Shown here piece after piece: positions 1-7,025 of a DNA stretch of 7,775 nucleotides. The stretch is from Cyanobacteria bacterium UBA11153. Lineage in GTDB: Bacteria > Cyanobacteriota > Cyanobacteriia > Cyanobacteriales > Coleofasciculaceae. The stretch lies in the NCBI GenBank assembly GCA_003511885.1, contig DOIX01000141.1, positions 1 through 7,775 on the forward strand, written 5' to 3'. The number at the start of each line of letters is the position of its first letter. Position 1 is the stretch's first letter. Made by a program: the position numbers and the translations under genes. The notes under the pieces are model-generated. The model ran no database searches. It worked only from the letters and a program-made list of their open reading frames with translations, and was not told the origin of the DNA.

Positions 1-184
1 CTCTTCCTCCCCTGCTCCCCTGCGAGCCAATTTCTCAAGGGAAAATGAAACAGCCCTGCTTAATAAGGGGGGCTGGGGGGGTGAATATGTGGTGCTATTT
101 TAGTAAATTGGTATTAATTATCAAGCTTATCGATCCCAGCATCAGCAATTAGCACCTTAGCCATTAACCATTAGCAATTAGCCA
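1..184. other. Left margin, gene-free, repeat-rich
   Basis: No coding region is supported here. The stretch starts with a pyrimidine-rich tract holding a tandem CCCCTGCT/CCCCTGCG pair (10-25 approximately). It then carries a G-run repeat (47-82) and a heptamer array (145-187), each listed separately. It lies downstream of the stop codon of the 301-aa gene, so it is the 3' flank of the minus-strand cluster. I see no convincing hairpin followed by a T-run on the minus strand, so no terminator is called. Confidence 0.6.
47..82 (+). repeat. G-run intergenic repeat, left copy
   Basis: It starts GAAACAGCCCTGC, continues with the small palindrome CTTAATAAG and ends in G-runs (GGGGGG, CTGGGGGGGT). 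Its first 26 nt match the reverse complement of 7670-7696 with one base gap and one substitution. Its tail also resembles the reverse complement of 7616-7638 (TTACTAAGGGG, AGGATTGGGGAGGGG). It therefore looks like a shortened, inverted relative of the right-margin repeat. Dispersed repeats of this kind are common between genes of filamentous cyanobacteria; mobility is not shown. Confidence 0.8.
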
Positions 185-187
185 TTA
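145..187. repeat. Degenerate heptanucleotide tandem repeat
   Basis: On the plus strand the units are GCAATTA (145-151), an eight-base variant GCACCTTA (152-159), then GCCATTA, ACCATTA, GCAATTA and GCCATTA in exact 7-nt register (160-187). This resembles the short tandemly repeated repetitive (STRR) heptamers described in heterocystous cyanobacteria, though I do not assign it to a named STRR class. The TAA stop codon of the 301-aa gene (185-187 on the minus strand) falls in the last unit. Confidence 0.8.
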
Positions 188-1090
188 CCTTTGATAAATT
201 TGGCGATATTTATCTAAAACATCAGCAATTGCTTTAACCCGTCTTAATTGATCCCCGTAGACGCATTCCCATTCCGTAACGGGACGATTTTCCCTCGCAC
301 AAATACCGATAAGCCCTGATGCTTGATTCTGACCAGTTTGTAAATCCATTTGTCCATTAGCATTAAGATAAAAAGATGCTGTCCTTGCCCAAGCCAAAGC
401 TTCAATACCAGTCTTTCCTCCCCGTCTTGCCATAACTAAAGCTTGGGGAAAATAACGGGAATGAATTGGTTTGGCTTGATTGTATAAATCGGCAGCATTG
501 AGTACAGCTTCTATGTCGGTATTGGGATTGATACCAGCCGCATTAAGATCCATTAATTGTGTAGGGAGTTGAGAAAGCGCTCGTTGCAAGCACCATTGCT
601 CTGCTGCATTAATATTTCCCCCACTTCTTCCTTGATCGCTACATGGGCCATAATTAGTTACTACTTCACCCCACGATAAGTTTCCAGGATCCGTGTGTCC
701 GAAGTAAAGTTTAGTATATTGAACATAAAGATTACCCTGAGAAAGCACCAATCGATAATTCCCCTCAGCAACACCAATTGCTACCATCCCTAAAGATGTA
801 GGAGTCGCAAAAAGAGAGGCATAATAATTCCAACTTTCCTGAAGGTTAAAAGGAGGAGCTTGATTTACCTTATTACCCGCTTTTTTTGTGATTATTTGCC
901 GTTGAATTACAGGTAAAGGTGGTGGCACAACTGCTTTAGTTACAGATGGGATATTCTCCAGATTGACATCAGAATTTTTTCGATAATTCTGATGATTTTC
1001 AGGTAAAAAGGGTAATAATAAAGCAGCACTACAGCCAATGCCTGCCAATCCGAGCAATGTCACTCGCGATAACCAAATCCAATCAAACAT
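185..1090 (-). CDS. Membrane-anchored cyanobacterial protein of unknown function
   Basis: This 301-residue protein has an N-terminal hydrophobic segment (about residues 6-30) likely to act as a signal anchor, since no clear cleavage site follows. A proline-rich linker (about 51-60) and a basic stretch lead to a domain spanning roughly 85-298. That domain has an AIGVAEG segment (104-110), a YFGHTDPGN motif (129-137) and four cysteines (C150, C167, C264, C276), which would suit disulfides in the periplasm. From memory, the G-x-AEG and YxGHxDPGN pattern recurs in uncharacterised cyanobacterial proteins; the function is not known to me. A lysozyme-like or other cell-wall role is only a guess. The start is supported by the hydrophobic N-terminus and by the next Met being residue 102. 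No Shine-Dalgarno is seen, and a tandem 14-mer lies just upstream. It is 100 bp downstream of the 486-aa kinase gene, so cotranscription is possible but unproven. Confidence 0.85.
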   Translation of the reverse strand: MFDWIWLSRVTLLGLAGIGCSAALLLPFLPENHQNYRKNSDVNLENIPSVTKAVVPPPLPVIQRQIITKKAGNKVNQAPPFNLQESWNYYASLFATPTSLGMVAIGVAEGNYRLVLSQGNLYVQYTKLYFGHTDPGNLSWGEVVTNYGPCSDQGRSGGNINAAEQWCLQRALSQLPTQLMDLNAAGINPNTDIEAVLNAADLYNQAKPIHSRYFPQALVMARRGGKTGIEALAWARTASFYLNANGQMDLQTGQNQASGLIGICARENRPVTEWECVYGDQLRRVKAIADVLDKYRQIYQR

Positions 1091-1099
1091 GAGTTAAAA

Positions 1100-1127
1100 G
1101 GTGAAGGGTTAGAGGTGAGGAGTTAGA
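1100..1127. repeat. Tandem 14-mer in the leader of the 301-aa gene
   Basis: Two adjacent 14-nt units, GGTGAAGGGTTAGA (1100-1113) and GGTGAGGAGTTAGA (1114-1127), differ at two positions. The pair ends 9 nt upstream of the start codon on the minus strand, where a ribosome binding site would be. On that strand it reads pyrimidine-rich, so it offers no Shine-Dalgarno. Confidence 0.75.
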
Positions 1128-1139
1128 GTTTAACATAAA

Positions 1140-1160
1140 TTATCCCACTAATCGGGATAA
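1140..1160 (-). terminator. Weak hairpin after the 486-aa kinase gene
   Basis: TTATCCC (1140-1146) and GGGATAA (1154-1160) form a perfect 7-bp stem with a 7-nt loop, about 30 bp past the kinase stop codon. On the transcribed minus strand it is followed by TTTATG, not a real U-run. It could be a weak terminator or an mRNA end-stabilising hairpin. The stem has only three G-C pairs, so confidence is low. Confidence 0.3.
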
Positions 1161-1190
1161 AATCGGGAAAGAGTCGAATATCTCTCATTT

Positions 1191-2651
1191 CTATCTTAAT
1201 AGACGCATCGCTGCACACTCAGTATTAGTGGTTGGGATAGATATTTTCTGAGGAAAGATGGGCAATTTGATTGCAAACTCAGTACCATAACCAACGGTTG
1301 AATGACACTTCATTTCACCGCCATGTTTCTCCACCACTATCTGATAGCTAATCGATAAGCCTAAACCTCTCCCACTACCGACTGGTTTCGTAGTAAAAAA
1401 TGGATCGAATATCCGGTTTCGCACATCTTCACTAATACCCATTCCATTATCGGCAATCCGAATGATAACGTAAGGATTCAATGGTAAATCATCCCTGGAA
1501 TCTTCCCATTTTTCCTTTCCTCCTATTTCCCCATCTTCCCATCTTCCTATAGAAGTAGAAATTCTGATTATCCCTCTCGAATGTGATGTTTTGAGAGCAT
1601 CAATGGCATTATCAAACAGATTCATAAAGACTTGATTAATTTGACCGACATAACAGGTCACTTTTGGCAAGTCACCGTAATCTTTAATTACTTTAATCTC
1701 ATCTCCACATTTCTCTCCAATTAGTCTGTGATTTAATAAGTTTAGAGTGTGGTCGATATTTTCATGAATATCGACAGATTTTATTTCGGCTTCATTTAGT
1801 TTAGAAAAAATCCTTAAAGAACGGACAATTTGATTTATTCTTTCCGCACCTGATTCCATTGAATCTATCATTCTTGACCAATCTTCAAGCAAATAATCTA
1901 GTTCAATTCTTTTAATTCTATCCTCAATTATTGGCATTAAAGCTGGAGAATTCTCTTGATATAGTTCAATGAGGCCGATCAAATCTTGAATATATTGACG
2001 AACAATATAAAGATTACCATAAATAAAGCTAACCGGGTTGTTGATTTCATGAGCGACTCCCGCCACCATTTGCCCCAAACTAGACATTTTTTCCGAGTGA
2101 ATCAGTTGCATCTGAGTCCGTTTTAATTCATTTAATGTTTGTGCTAATTCTTGCGCTCTTTTTCGTTCTCTTCCTTCACTTTCTCGCAAGGCTGACTCGG
2201 CTTGTTTGCGAACTTCAATTTCCTTTTGGAGTTGAGTATTTTGCTCTTTTAGTTGTTTGGATAGTTTTTGGATTGTCAGTTGATTTTCAATCCGTGCTAA
2301 AACTTCTTCTACTTGAAATGGTTTAGTAATGTAATCGACTCCACCAACTTTAAATGCCTTCACCTTATCAAAAGATTCCTTGAGCGCGCTCAAAAAAATT
2401 ATGGGAATGTCGCGAGTTTGTTCCCTCGCTTTCAGTCGTCTACAGACTTCATAACCATCCAAATCTGGCATCATAATATCTAGTAAAATCAGATCGGGGG
2501 GAGAATTAAATTCAGCATTCACCACCATCAATCCAGAAATAGAGCGTTGAAGTTTATAACCCATTTCTATTAAAATATCTGATAAAAAATGCAGGTTATT
2601 AGGCTCATTATCAACGATCAAAATCTTGATGCTTTTGTCTTGATTTTTCAT
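1191..2651 (-). CDS. Soluble receiver-histidine kinase (REC-HisKA-HATPase)
   Basis: This 486-residue cytoplasmic kinase has an N-terminal receiver (about 8-125) with D14, phosphoacceptor D58 in LLDIMMP, S88 and K110. The acidic pair is D14-N15 where D-D is usual, with E16 next. A predicted coiled coil (about 127-185) leads to an H-box with H201 in GVAHEINNP, the form typical of HPK4-type kinases. The ATPase domain has N344 and N348 (N-box), DNGMGI (401-406, G1), an F-box FDPFFTTKP, and GSGRGLGL (425-432, G2). The family autophosphorylates on the H-box histidine using ATP; here the attached receiver may control that. There is no transmembrane segment and no recognised sensor domain. A charged, low-complexity insert (about 369-391) sits just before the strand leading to G1. 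AGGA lies 9 nt upstream of the start (2661-2664 on the plus strand). The gene is 47 bp downstream of the 683-aa kinase gene, which suggests cotranscription. Its cognate regulator is not in the window. Confidence 0.95.
   Translation of the reverse strand: MKNQDKSIKILIVDNEPNNLHFLSDILIEMGYKLQRSISGLMVVNAEFNSPPDLILLDIMMPDLDGYEVCRRLKAREQTRDIPIIFLSALKESFDKVKAFKVGGVDYITKPFQVEEVLARIENQLTIQKLSKQLKEQNTQLQKEIEVRKQAESALRESEGRERKRAQELAQTLNELKRTQMQLIHSEKMSSLGQMVAGVAHEINNPVSFIYGNLYIVRQYIQDLIGLIELYQENSPALMPIIEDRIKRIELDYLLEDWSRMIDSMESGAERINQIVRSLRIFSKLNEAEIKSVDIHENIDHTLNLLNHRLIGEKCGDEIKVIKDYGDLPKVTCYVGQINQVFMNLFDNAIDALKTSHSRGIIRISTSIGRWEDGEIGGKEKWEDSRDDLPLNPYVIIRIADNGMGISEDVRNRIFDPFFTTKPVGSGRGLGLSISYQIVVEKHGGEMKCHSTVGYGTEFAIKLPIFPQKISIPTTNTECAAMRLLR
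1476..1547 (-). repeat. Low-complexity insert in kinase ATPase loop (486-aa)
   Basis: On the coding strand this is a run of GGAAGAT/GGGAAGAT/GGGGAAAT-like purine units, giving a W/E/D/G/K-rich segment at about residues 369-392. It lies between a beta strand and the G1 box. The composition is like short tandem repeats, unlike the surrounding domain, and it does not break the reading frame. Confidence 0.65.
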
Positions 2652-2660
2652 GAGATATAT

Positions 2661-2664
2661 TCCT
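2661..2664 (-). promoter_or_regulatory. Ribosome binding site of the 486-aa kinase
   Basis: AGGA on the minus strand with a 9-nt spacer to the ATG. It supports the chosen start. The two upstream kinase genes have no comparable site. Confidence 0.6.
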
Positions 2665-2698
2665 AGTAATTATCTGTATTCTATTTTGAAATATCCAG

Positions 2699-4750
2699 TT
2701 AAGATTTAATAGATAGTTGAACCAAACGCAGGATGACATCCAAACGAAAATTATAGTTCAAATCTCTTAACGCTTCCGCCAGCGCTAGATTAGTTTCTGG
2801 TATTTTCTCGATCAACTGTATCACCAAATCTTCATCCAGGTTTTTAGCAGCATATTCCAACTCCTGCAACCAGTTTGATGGCATGATTGCCATTTTCTCT
2901 AGCAAAAAAGAATCCGATTGTTCGCCAGAAGAATTAAAGCTTCGGTGAACTTTACTTGATTCCGGCAAATCCTCGTAAATATAGCGCACCCCTAAATACT
3001 GACCGATCTTATCAAAAATGACCTCTTCAGTAAAGGGCTTCCGGACAAAATCATCGCAACCTGCAGCTAAAACTTCTCCCCGCCTCTCTTCAAAGGCACT
3101 AGCGGATAAGGCAATAATAATGGTATGGGGAAGTGATGAAGTCGAAAGTGGGAAGTCAGAAGTTGAACTTTTTTTGAGTTTCTCTTCCCTACTCCTAATA
3201 GCTTGAGTTGTCTCGATTCCATTCATGATAGGCATCCTGGTATCCATCCAAATCAAATGAGGTTGAAATGCTAACCACTTATTGATAGCTTCTTCACCAT
3301 TTTCCGCCTCAATTACTTCAAACCCAATCGGTTGTAATAGTTTAATTAGTAATAAGCGATTCTCTCTGGTGTCATCCACTACCAAAATACGATACCTTTC
3401 CTGGTTGGGTTGCAATCCAATCGCTCGCTGTCGCGCTTTAGCAATAATTCCCGATTTATCTCCTGACTCTAGTTTGATATTAAACTTAAAAGTTGTCCCT
3501 TTGCCAACTGTGCTACTAACCGTAATTTCTCCTCCCATCATCAGGACAAATTTTTGAGTTATTGCTAAACCCAATCCTGCCCCTTCTTCAGAGTTTCTAC
3601 CTGTTTCTGTTTGCGCAAAAGCCTGAAAGATAGTATTAATTTCATCAGGAGCAATTCCGGAGCCTGTATCTTTAACTTCAAATATGAGGGAGTGGGAAGA
3701 AGAAGATAATTTTTCTTTTTCGTCTTGCCTGTTTTCCCTATATTCCTCGTTTTCCCTCTCTTGCCTCTCTTCTTCCCTATTCTGATATCTGCTCTGCCAT
3801 TCCCCATTCCCCAATCTCACTTGCAATACCACACCACCAGATTGAGTAAATTTGATCGCATTCCCAATCAGATTAATCAAACAGCCTCGCAATTTTTGTT
3901 GATCTGTTTTAATATATTGGGGTACAGCAGAAGAAACTAAAATCATTAGATAAAGACCTTTTTGTTCGGCTTTCATCTGAAACATTTCTTCAATGGAATC
4001 GAGGAAGCGATAAAAATCAAAGCTATTCAGATTTAAAGAAAATCTTCCCGACTCTATTTTGGATAATTCTAAAACATCGTCAATTAATCCTAGTAAATAT
4101 TCGCCACTACGATTAATGATTTCCAGGTATTCTTGCTGTTCATCTCTTAAGTGTTTGTCGCGGTTCATTAGTTGGGTAAAACCCAGAATTGCATTTAATG
4201 GTGTCCTCAATTCATGGCTCATATTTGCCACAAAGTCACTTTTAGCTTTTGAGGCAGCTTCGGCTGTTTTTTCGGCTTTGCGCCGTTCAATAATTTCCTG
4301 TTGCAGTTGTTGATTTTGCGATTCTAGTTGTTGGGATTTTTCGATTAGTTGTTTGGTTAGATGTCTCACAATTATTTGATTGTTTACCCGTGCTAATACT
4401 TCGTCAATTTGAAAGGGTTTTGTGATATAATCAACCGCCCCAATTTGAAAGGCTCTGACTTTATCTAAAACATCATCCAGTGCGCTGAGAAAAATTATAG
4501 GAATATCTTGAGTTTTGGGATGAGATTTTAATTGTTCGCAAACTGCATAGCCATCTAAATCTGGCATCCGGATATCAAGTAAAATCAAATCGGGAGGATC
4601 CGCTTGTGCTGCTTTAATTCCCATTTTACCCTTAGCTGCACCACGAACAGTATATCCTCTATCTGATAGGGTTTGAGATAAAAGCTGGATATCGGATCTT
4701 TTATCATCAATTATCAAAATATTTCCAGGAATGATTTTTATTTGATTCAT
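2699..4750 (-). CDS. Hybrid histidine kinase, REC-HisKA-HATPase-REC
   Basis: This is a 683-residue soluble hybrid kinase. The first receiver (about 9-125) has D15/D16, phosphoacceptor D59 in LLDIRMP, S89 and K111. A coiled coil (about 127-170) precedes the H-box with H179 in SHELRTPLN. The ATPase domain has N293/N297, DTGSGI (361-366) and GAGLGLAI (390-397). The second receiver (about 453-588) has D459/D460, phosphoacceptor D503 in WMDTRMP, S549 and K571. All catalytic residues are present, so His179 to Asp503 transfer is plausible. A C-terminal helical module (about 622-678) resembles that of the 668-aa kinase and has no HPt histidine motif. The N-terminal receiver and coiled coil resemble the 486-aa kinase, so the protein looks like a mosaic of its neighbours. 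Inserts of repeat-like sequence lie at about 314-354 and 519-542. The start has no clear Shine-Dalgarno. A 142-bp gap separates it from the upstream kinase gene, so it may have its own promoter. Confidence 0.96.
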   Translation of the reverse strand: MNQIKIIPGNILIIDDKRSDIQLLSQTLSDRGYTVRGAAKGKMGIKAAQADPPDLILLDIRMPDLDGYAVCEQLKSHPKTQDIPIIFLSALDDVLDKVRAFQIGAVDYITKPFQIDEVLARVNNQIIVRHLTKQLIEKSQQLESQNQQLQQEIIERRKAEKTAEAASKAKSDFVANMSHELRTPLNAILGFTQLMNRDKHLRDEQQEYLEIINRSGEYLLGLIDDVLELSKIESGRFSLNLNSFDFYRFLDSIEEMFQMKAEQKGLYLMILVSSAVPQYIKTDQQKLRGCLINLIGNAIKFTQSGGVVLQVRLGNGEWQSRYQNREEERQERENEEYRENRQDEKEKLSSSSHSLIFEVKDTGSGIAPDEINTIFQAFAQTETGRNSEEGAGLGLAITQKFVLMMGGEITVSSTVGKGTTFKFNIKLESGDKSGIIAKARQRAIGLQPNQERYRILVVDDTRENRLLLIKLLQPIGFEVIEAENGEEAINKWLAFQPHLIWMDTRMPIMNGIETTQAIRSREEKLKKSSTSDFPLSTSSLPHTIIIALSASAFEERRGEVLAAGCDDFVRKPFTEEVIFDKIGQYLGVRYIYEDLPESSKVHRSFNSSGEQSDSFLLEKMAIMPSNWLQELEYAAKNLDEDLVIQLIEKIPETNLALAEALRDLNYNFRLDVILRLVQLSIKS
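3125..3196 (-). repeat. Low-complexity insert in second receiver (683-aa)
   Basis: It encodes about residues 519-542, rich in Ser, Thr, Lys and Glu, between helix alpha-3 and strand beta-4 of the receiver. On the coding strand a purine-rich part (AGGGAAGAG) comes first and pyrimidine-rich TTCCC/CTTC runs follow. Many receivers have only a few residues in this loop. The 668-aa paralogue carries a different insert at the same place. Confidence 0.6.
3689..3811 (-). repeat. Long low-complexity insert in ATPase domain (683-aa)
   Basis: This encodes about residues 314-354, dominated by Glu, Arg, Asn, Gln and Ser, immediately before the IFEVKDTG strand and G1 box. On the coding strand it opens with a tandem GGGGAAT GGGGAAT, passes through GGGAAGAAGAG-type purine runs and closes with CTTCTTCTTCCC. 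The purine start and pyrimidine end are partly complementary. It is predicted to be a disordered, charged surface loop. Confidence 0.7.
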
Positions 4751-4892
4751 TGATTGTTGCTTATTTATTAGCTGTTGATATCATACCAGTTTCATTTATT
4801 CTTACCACATTTTTTCGATTCCTCTAGCCCCAGGAGGGGGGAAGGATAAATTGACCCACCGCCGAGGGGGATCGTTTATATCTAGCACTATT
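4751..4892 (-). promoter_or_regulatory. Kinase intergenic spacer with possible promoter
   Basis: The 142-bp spacer has two parts. Next to the upstream stop codon is a G/C-run segment (about 4828-4872 on the plus strand) including CCCCAGGAGGGGGG. Nearer the 683-aa gene is an AT-rich part with TATGAT on the minus strand (4780-4785), preceded by TG, as in an extended -10. The best -35 candidate, GTGGTA at 17-bp spacing, matches the consensus poorly. An internal promoter is possible but weakly supported. Confidence 0.25.
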
Positions 4893-6899
4893 TTAGGAAT
4901 TTGATATAATAGATTCAATTAGATCGAGAATGCGATCGCAACGGAATTGATTCACCCAGTAGGTTAGTGTTTCCGCTAAGAAATTGTGACTGGGTGGAAT
5001 TTTCGATATCAGTTGAAAAATTTCTTCATTGTTAATACTTTCAGTTGCTTGATATAATTGTTCTATCCATGTTTGTGGCATAGTTGAGATAGATTGCACA
5101 AGAGAGGTTTCACAGATATTATCAAATTTTTCTTGAACCTTTTTTTCTTCTTGATAGATGTAACTAACTTCCAAGAAATGAGCCATCTTTTCTAAAATAA
5201 TTCCTTCTCGGAAAGGCTTGCGGACAAAATCGTTACATCCTGCCCCCACAATTACTGATTCTTCTTCTTCAAAGGTACTAGCAGTGATGGCAATAATTAC
5301 TGTGGGGAAATGGGGCAGGGGAAATCGATCTCCTAATTGCCATATTTCACACTCTCTGAGTCTAATTTTTTTAGTTGTCTCATAGCCATCTATAATGGGC
5401 ATTCGCACGTCCATCCAAATTAAATGTGGCTGCCACTTTTCCCAAATTTCAATTGCTTCTTTTCCATTAGTGGCTTCTTTTAAATCAAAACCAATTGGCG
5501 AAAGTATTTGCCTCAGCAGTTGGCGGTTTTCCCATTTATCATCGACAATTAAAATGCGATAAATGGGTTGATTTCGCGCTAGGGCAATTACTCTTCGCGT
5601 TGGTTGTTTAACTTCAATATCTGTAGCCTCAACCAAACCAATCGGAATATCAAACTTGAAGGTACTCCCACAACTCTCCTGAGAAGTTACGCTAATTTTT
5701 CCACCAATTATTTCCACAAAAGAGCGAGTAATAGCTAAACCTAAACCCGTACCTTCTGATGCTTTACGCCCTAACTTAGTTTGAGTAAATGGTTCAAAAA
5801 TATTCTCAATTTCATCCCTAGGGATACCAACTCCCGTATCTTTAATTTCAAAATAAAGGTGATGGGTGATGGAAAAGGTATCTATCAAATTATCTGTCTC
5901 TACTCTGCCATAGTGTTTTTGATATTCCACTTTGAACAATACATTACCTTCCGAAGTAAACTTAATCGCATTGCTCAGTAAATTAATCAGAATTTGGCGT
6001 AACTTAACCCGATCCGTTCGTACATATTGAGGGAGATAAGGATCGCGATCGCAAAATAGCTCGATCCCTCTCTCCTCAGCCTTGAATTGGAACATATTTT
6101 CCAAATCATCCAGAAAACTAATTAAGTGAAAATTGCTTTCATTGAGAGTAATCCTTCCCGCTTCAATCTTTGATAAATCTAACACATTATTAATTAAACT
6201 TAGTAAATGTTCGCCACTGCGATTGATAATAGTAATATTCTCTTGCTGTTGGGGATCTAGGTTTAAGGAATGCTGCATCAGTTGACTAAAGCCAAGAATA
6301 GTATTGAGTGGGGATCTTAACTCGTGACTCATATTGGCTAAAAACTCGCTCTTGGCTTTGTTGGCAACTTCAGCAGCAATCACAGCTTGTTGAAGTTCAT
6401 AAGTCCTTTCCGCAACTTTTTGTTCCAGTTGACTATTTAATTCTTCTAGTTCCGCATTTAATTGTTTTAATCTTTCATTTTGCGCTACTAACTGCTTTTC
6501 TTGCTTGTATCTCCGCAAAGCCTCCTTAACAGTTAAAATTAGATCTGTTTCATCCCAAGGTTTGGCAATATAGCGATAGAGTTTAGCATGATTAACAGCA
6601 TTCTCTACTACTTGGCTACCTCCTTCTTCCGTTAACACAATCTTCAAAGTTTTAGGATACTGATCGTGAATTTTACTCAAAAGTTCATCCACATTCATCC
6701 CTGGGATCGCATAGTCAGAAATAACCAGAGCTACCTCTTGCCCTGACTCTTCAAGATCTGCTAAAATCTCTAAAGCTTCTTCTCCACTTTCCGCCGCTTC
6801 AATCGCGTAACTATGGCCTAGATTACGCTTCAATTGTTCAGTAAAACTATCTAAAATGATACATTCATCGCCAACGCAGACAATTGCCAGGGTACTCAT
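4893..6899 (-). CDS. Hybrid histidine kinase with divergent N-terminal receiver
   Basis: This 668-residue soluble hybrid kinase is the first of the three in transcription order. Its first receiver (about 1-131) has phosphoacceptor D62 in [10 protein letters not shown]90 and K113 in the AKPWDETDL motif, a form frequent in cyanobacterial regulators. G10 replaces the first aspartate of the acidic pair; D11 and E12 remain. A long coiled coil (about 131-180) leads to H192 in SHELRSPLN. The ATPase domain has N306/N310, DTGVGI (354-359) and GTGLGLAI (383-390). The second receiver (about 447-578) has D453/D454, phosphoacceptor D497 in WMDVRMP, T539 and K561. A C-terminal helical module (about 607-663) matches the 683-aa paralogue. 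No transmembrane segment or sensor domain is seen. Inserts at about 327-346 and 514-532 fall at the same loops as in its paralogue. No Shine-Dalgarno is obvious before the start. Its kinase core should be active on the residues visible; control by its first receiver is less certain. Confidence 0.96.
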   Translation of the reverse strand: MSTLAIVCVGDECIILDSFTEQLKRNLGHSYAIEAAESGEEALEILADLEESGQEVALVISDYAIPGMNVDELLSKIHDQYPKTLKIVLTEEGGSQVVENAVNHAKLYRYIAKPWDETDLILTVKEALRRYKQEKQLVAQNERLKQLNAELEELNSQLEQKVAERTYELQQAVIAAEVANKAKSEFLANMSHELRSPLNTILGFSQLMQHSLNLDPQQQENITIINRSGEHLLSLINNVLDLSKIEAGRITLNESNFHLISFLDDLENMFQFKAEERGIELFCDRDPYLPQYVRTDRVKLRQILINLLSNAIKFTSEGNVLFKVEYQKHYGRVETDNLIDTFSITHHLYFEIKDTGVGIPRDEIENIFEPFTQTKLGRKASEGTGLGLAITRSFVEIIGGKISVTSQESCGSTFKFDIPIGLVEATDIEVKQPTRRVIALARNQPIYRILIVDDKWENRQLLRQILSPIGFDLKEATNGKEAIEIWEKWQPHLIWMDVRMPIIDGYETTKKIRLRECEIWQLGDRFPLPHFPTVIIAITASTFEEEESVIVGAGCNDFVRKPFREGIILEKMAHFLEVSYIYQEEKKVQEKFDNICETSLVQSISTMPQTWIEQLYQATESINNEEIFQLISKIPPSHNFLAETLTYWVNQFRCDRILDLIESIISNS
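4932..4939. repeat. HIP1 octamer GCGATCGC
   Basis: A perfect HIP1 palindrome, overrepresented in many cyanobacterial genomes, lying in the 3' end of the 668-aa kinase gene. It supports the cyanobacterial assignment. Confidence 0.85.
5304..5360 (-). repeat. Low-complexity insert in second receiver (668-aa)
   Basis: It encodes about residues 514-532, at the same alpha-3/beta-4 loop as the insert in the 683-aa kinase. On the plus strand it holds a direct repeat of GGGGAAAT (5304-5311 and 5318-5325), and GAAATGGGGC (5307-5316) is complementary to GCCATATTTC (5339-5348) at 8 of 10 positions. The frame is kept. Confidence 0.55.
5862..5921 (-). repeat. Insert in ATPase domain before G1 box (668-aa)
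   Basis: It encodes about residues 327-346, just before the LYFEIKDTG strand, matching the insert position in the other two kinases. The plus strand has a short tandem GGTGATG GGTGATG. It is the shortest and least repetitive of the three inserts at this site. Confidence 0.45.
6045..6052. repeat. HIP1 octamer GCGATCGC
   Basis: A second perfect HIP1 palindrome, inside the ATPase-domain coding region of the 668-aa kinase. Confidence 0.85.
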
Positions 6900-6942
6900 A
6901 CTTATTCGATCTTAAATTCTCAAGCAAACAGAAAACACTGAA

Positions 6943-6973
6943 TATATAACCAAGGGCACATAGACTGGTTCAA
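6943..6973 (-). promoter_or_regulatory. Possible promoter of the kinase cluster
   Basis: On the minus strand TTGAAC (6968-6973) precedes an AT-rich TTATATATT tract. TATATA (6943-6948) gives a 19-bp spacer and TTATAT (6944-6949) gives 18 bp. This would start transcription roughly 35-40 bp before the 668-aa kinase ATG. It is a consensus match only, and no operator was seen. Confidence 0.3.
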
Positions 6974-7025
6974 TAACAAATTTAACTCAATAAAAAACAA
7001 CCAAATAGACTTCTATTTTAACCTT

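Noticed and set aside
1028..1036. Lipoprotein signal (GIGC at residues 17-20 of the 301-aa protein)
   Set aside because: The -3 position is glycine, not the usual leucine, and the hydrophobic stretch continues past the cysteine, which fits a signal anchor better.
2699..2887. HPt domain at the C-terminus of the 683-aa kinase
   Set aside because: The helical tail lacks the conserved histidine motif needed for phosphotransfer.
3282..3557. Plus-strand open frame of 91 codons, and other plus-strand frames across the kinase genes
   Set aside because: They lie antisense to well-conserved kinase domains, have no recognisable protein sequence, and are expected by chance opposite such genes.
3565..3807. 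Minus-strand frame of 80 codons inside the 683-aa kinase gene
   Set aside because: It overlaps the low-complexity insert and ATPase domain in another frame; its Gly/Lys/Arg-rich sequence is a shadow of the purine-rich repeat.
4828..4841. Terminator hairpin CCCC-AGGA-GGGG after the 668-aa kinase gene
   Set aside because: The stem is only four base pairs and no T-run follows on the minus strand.
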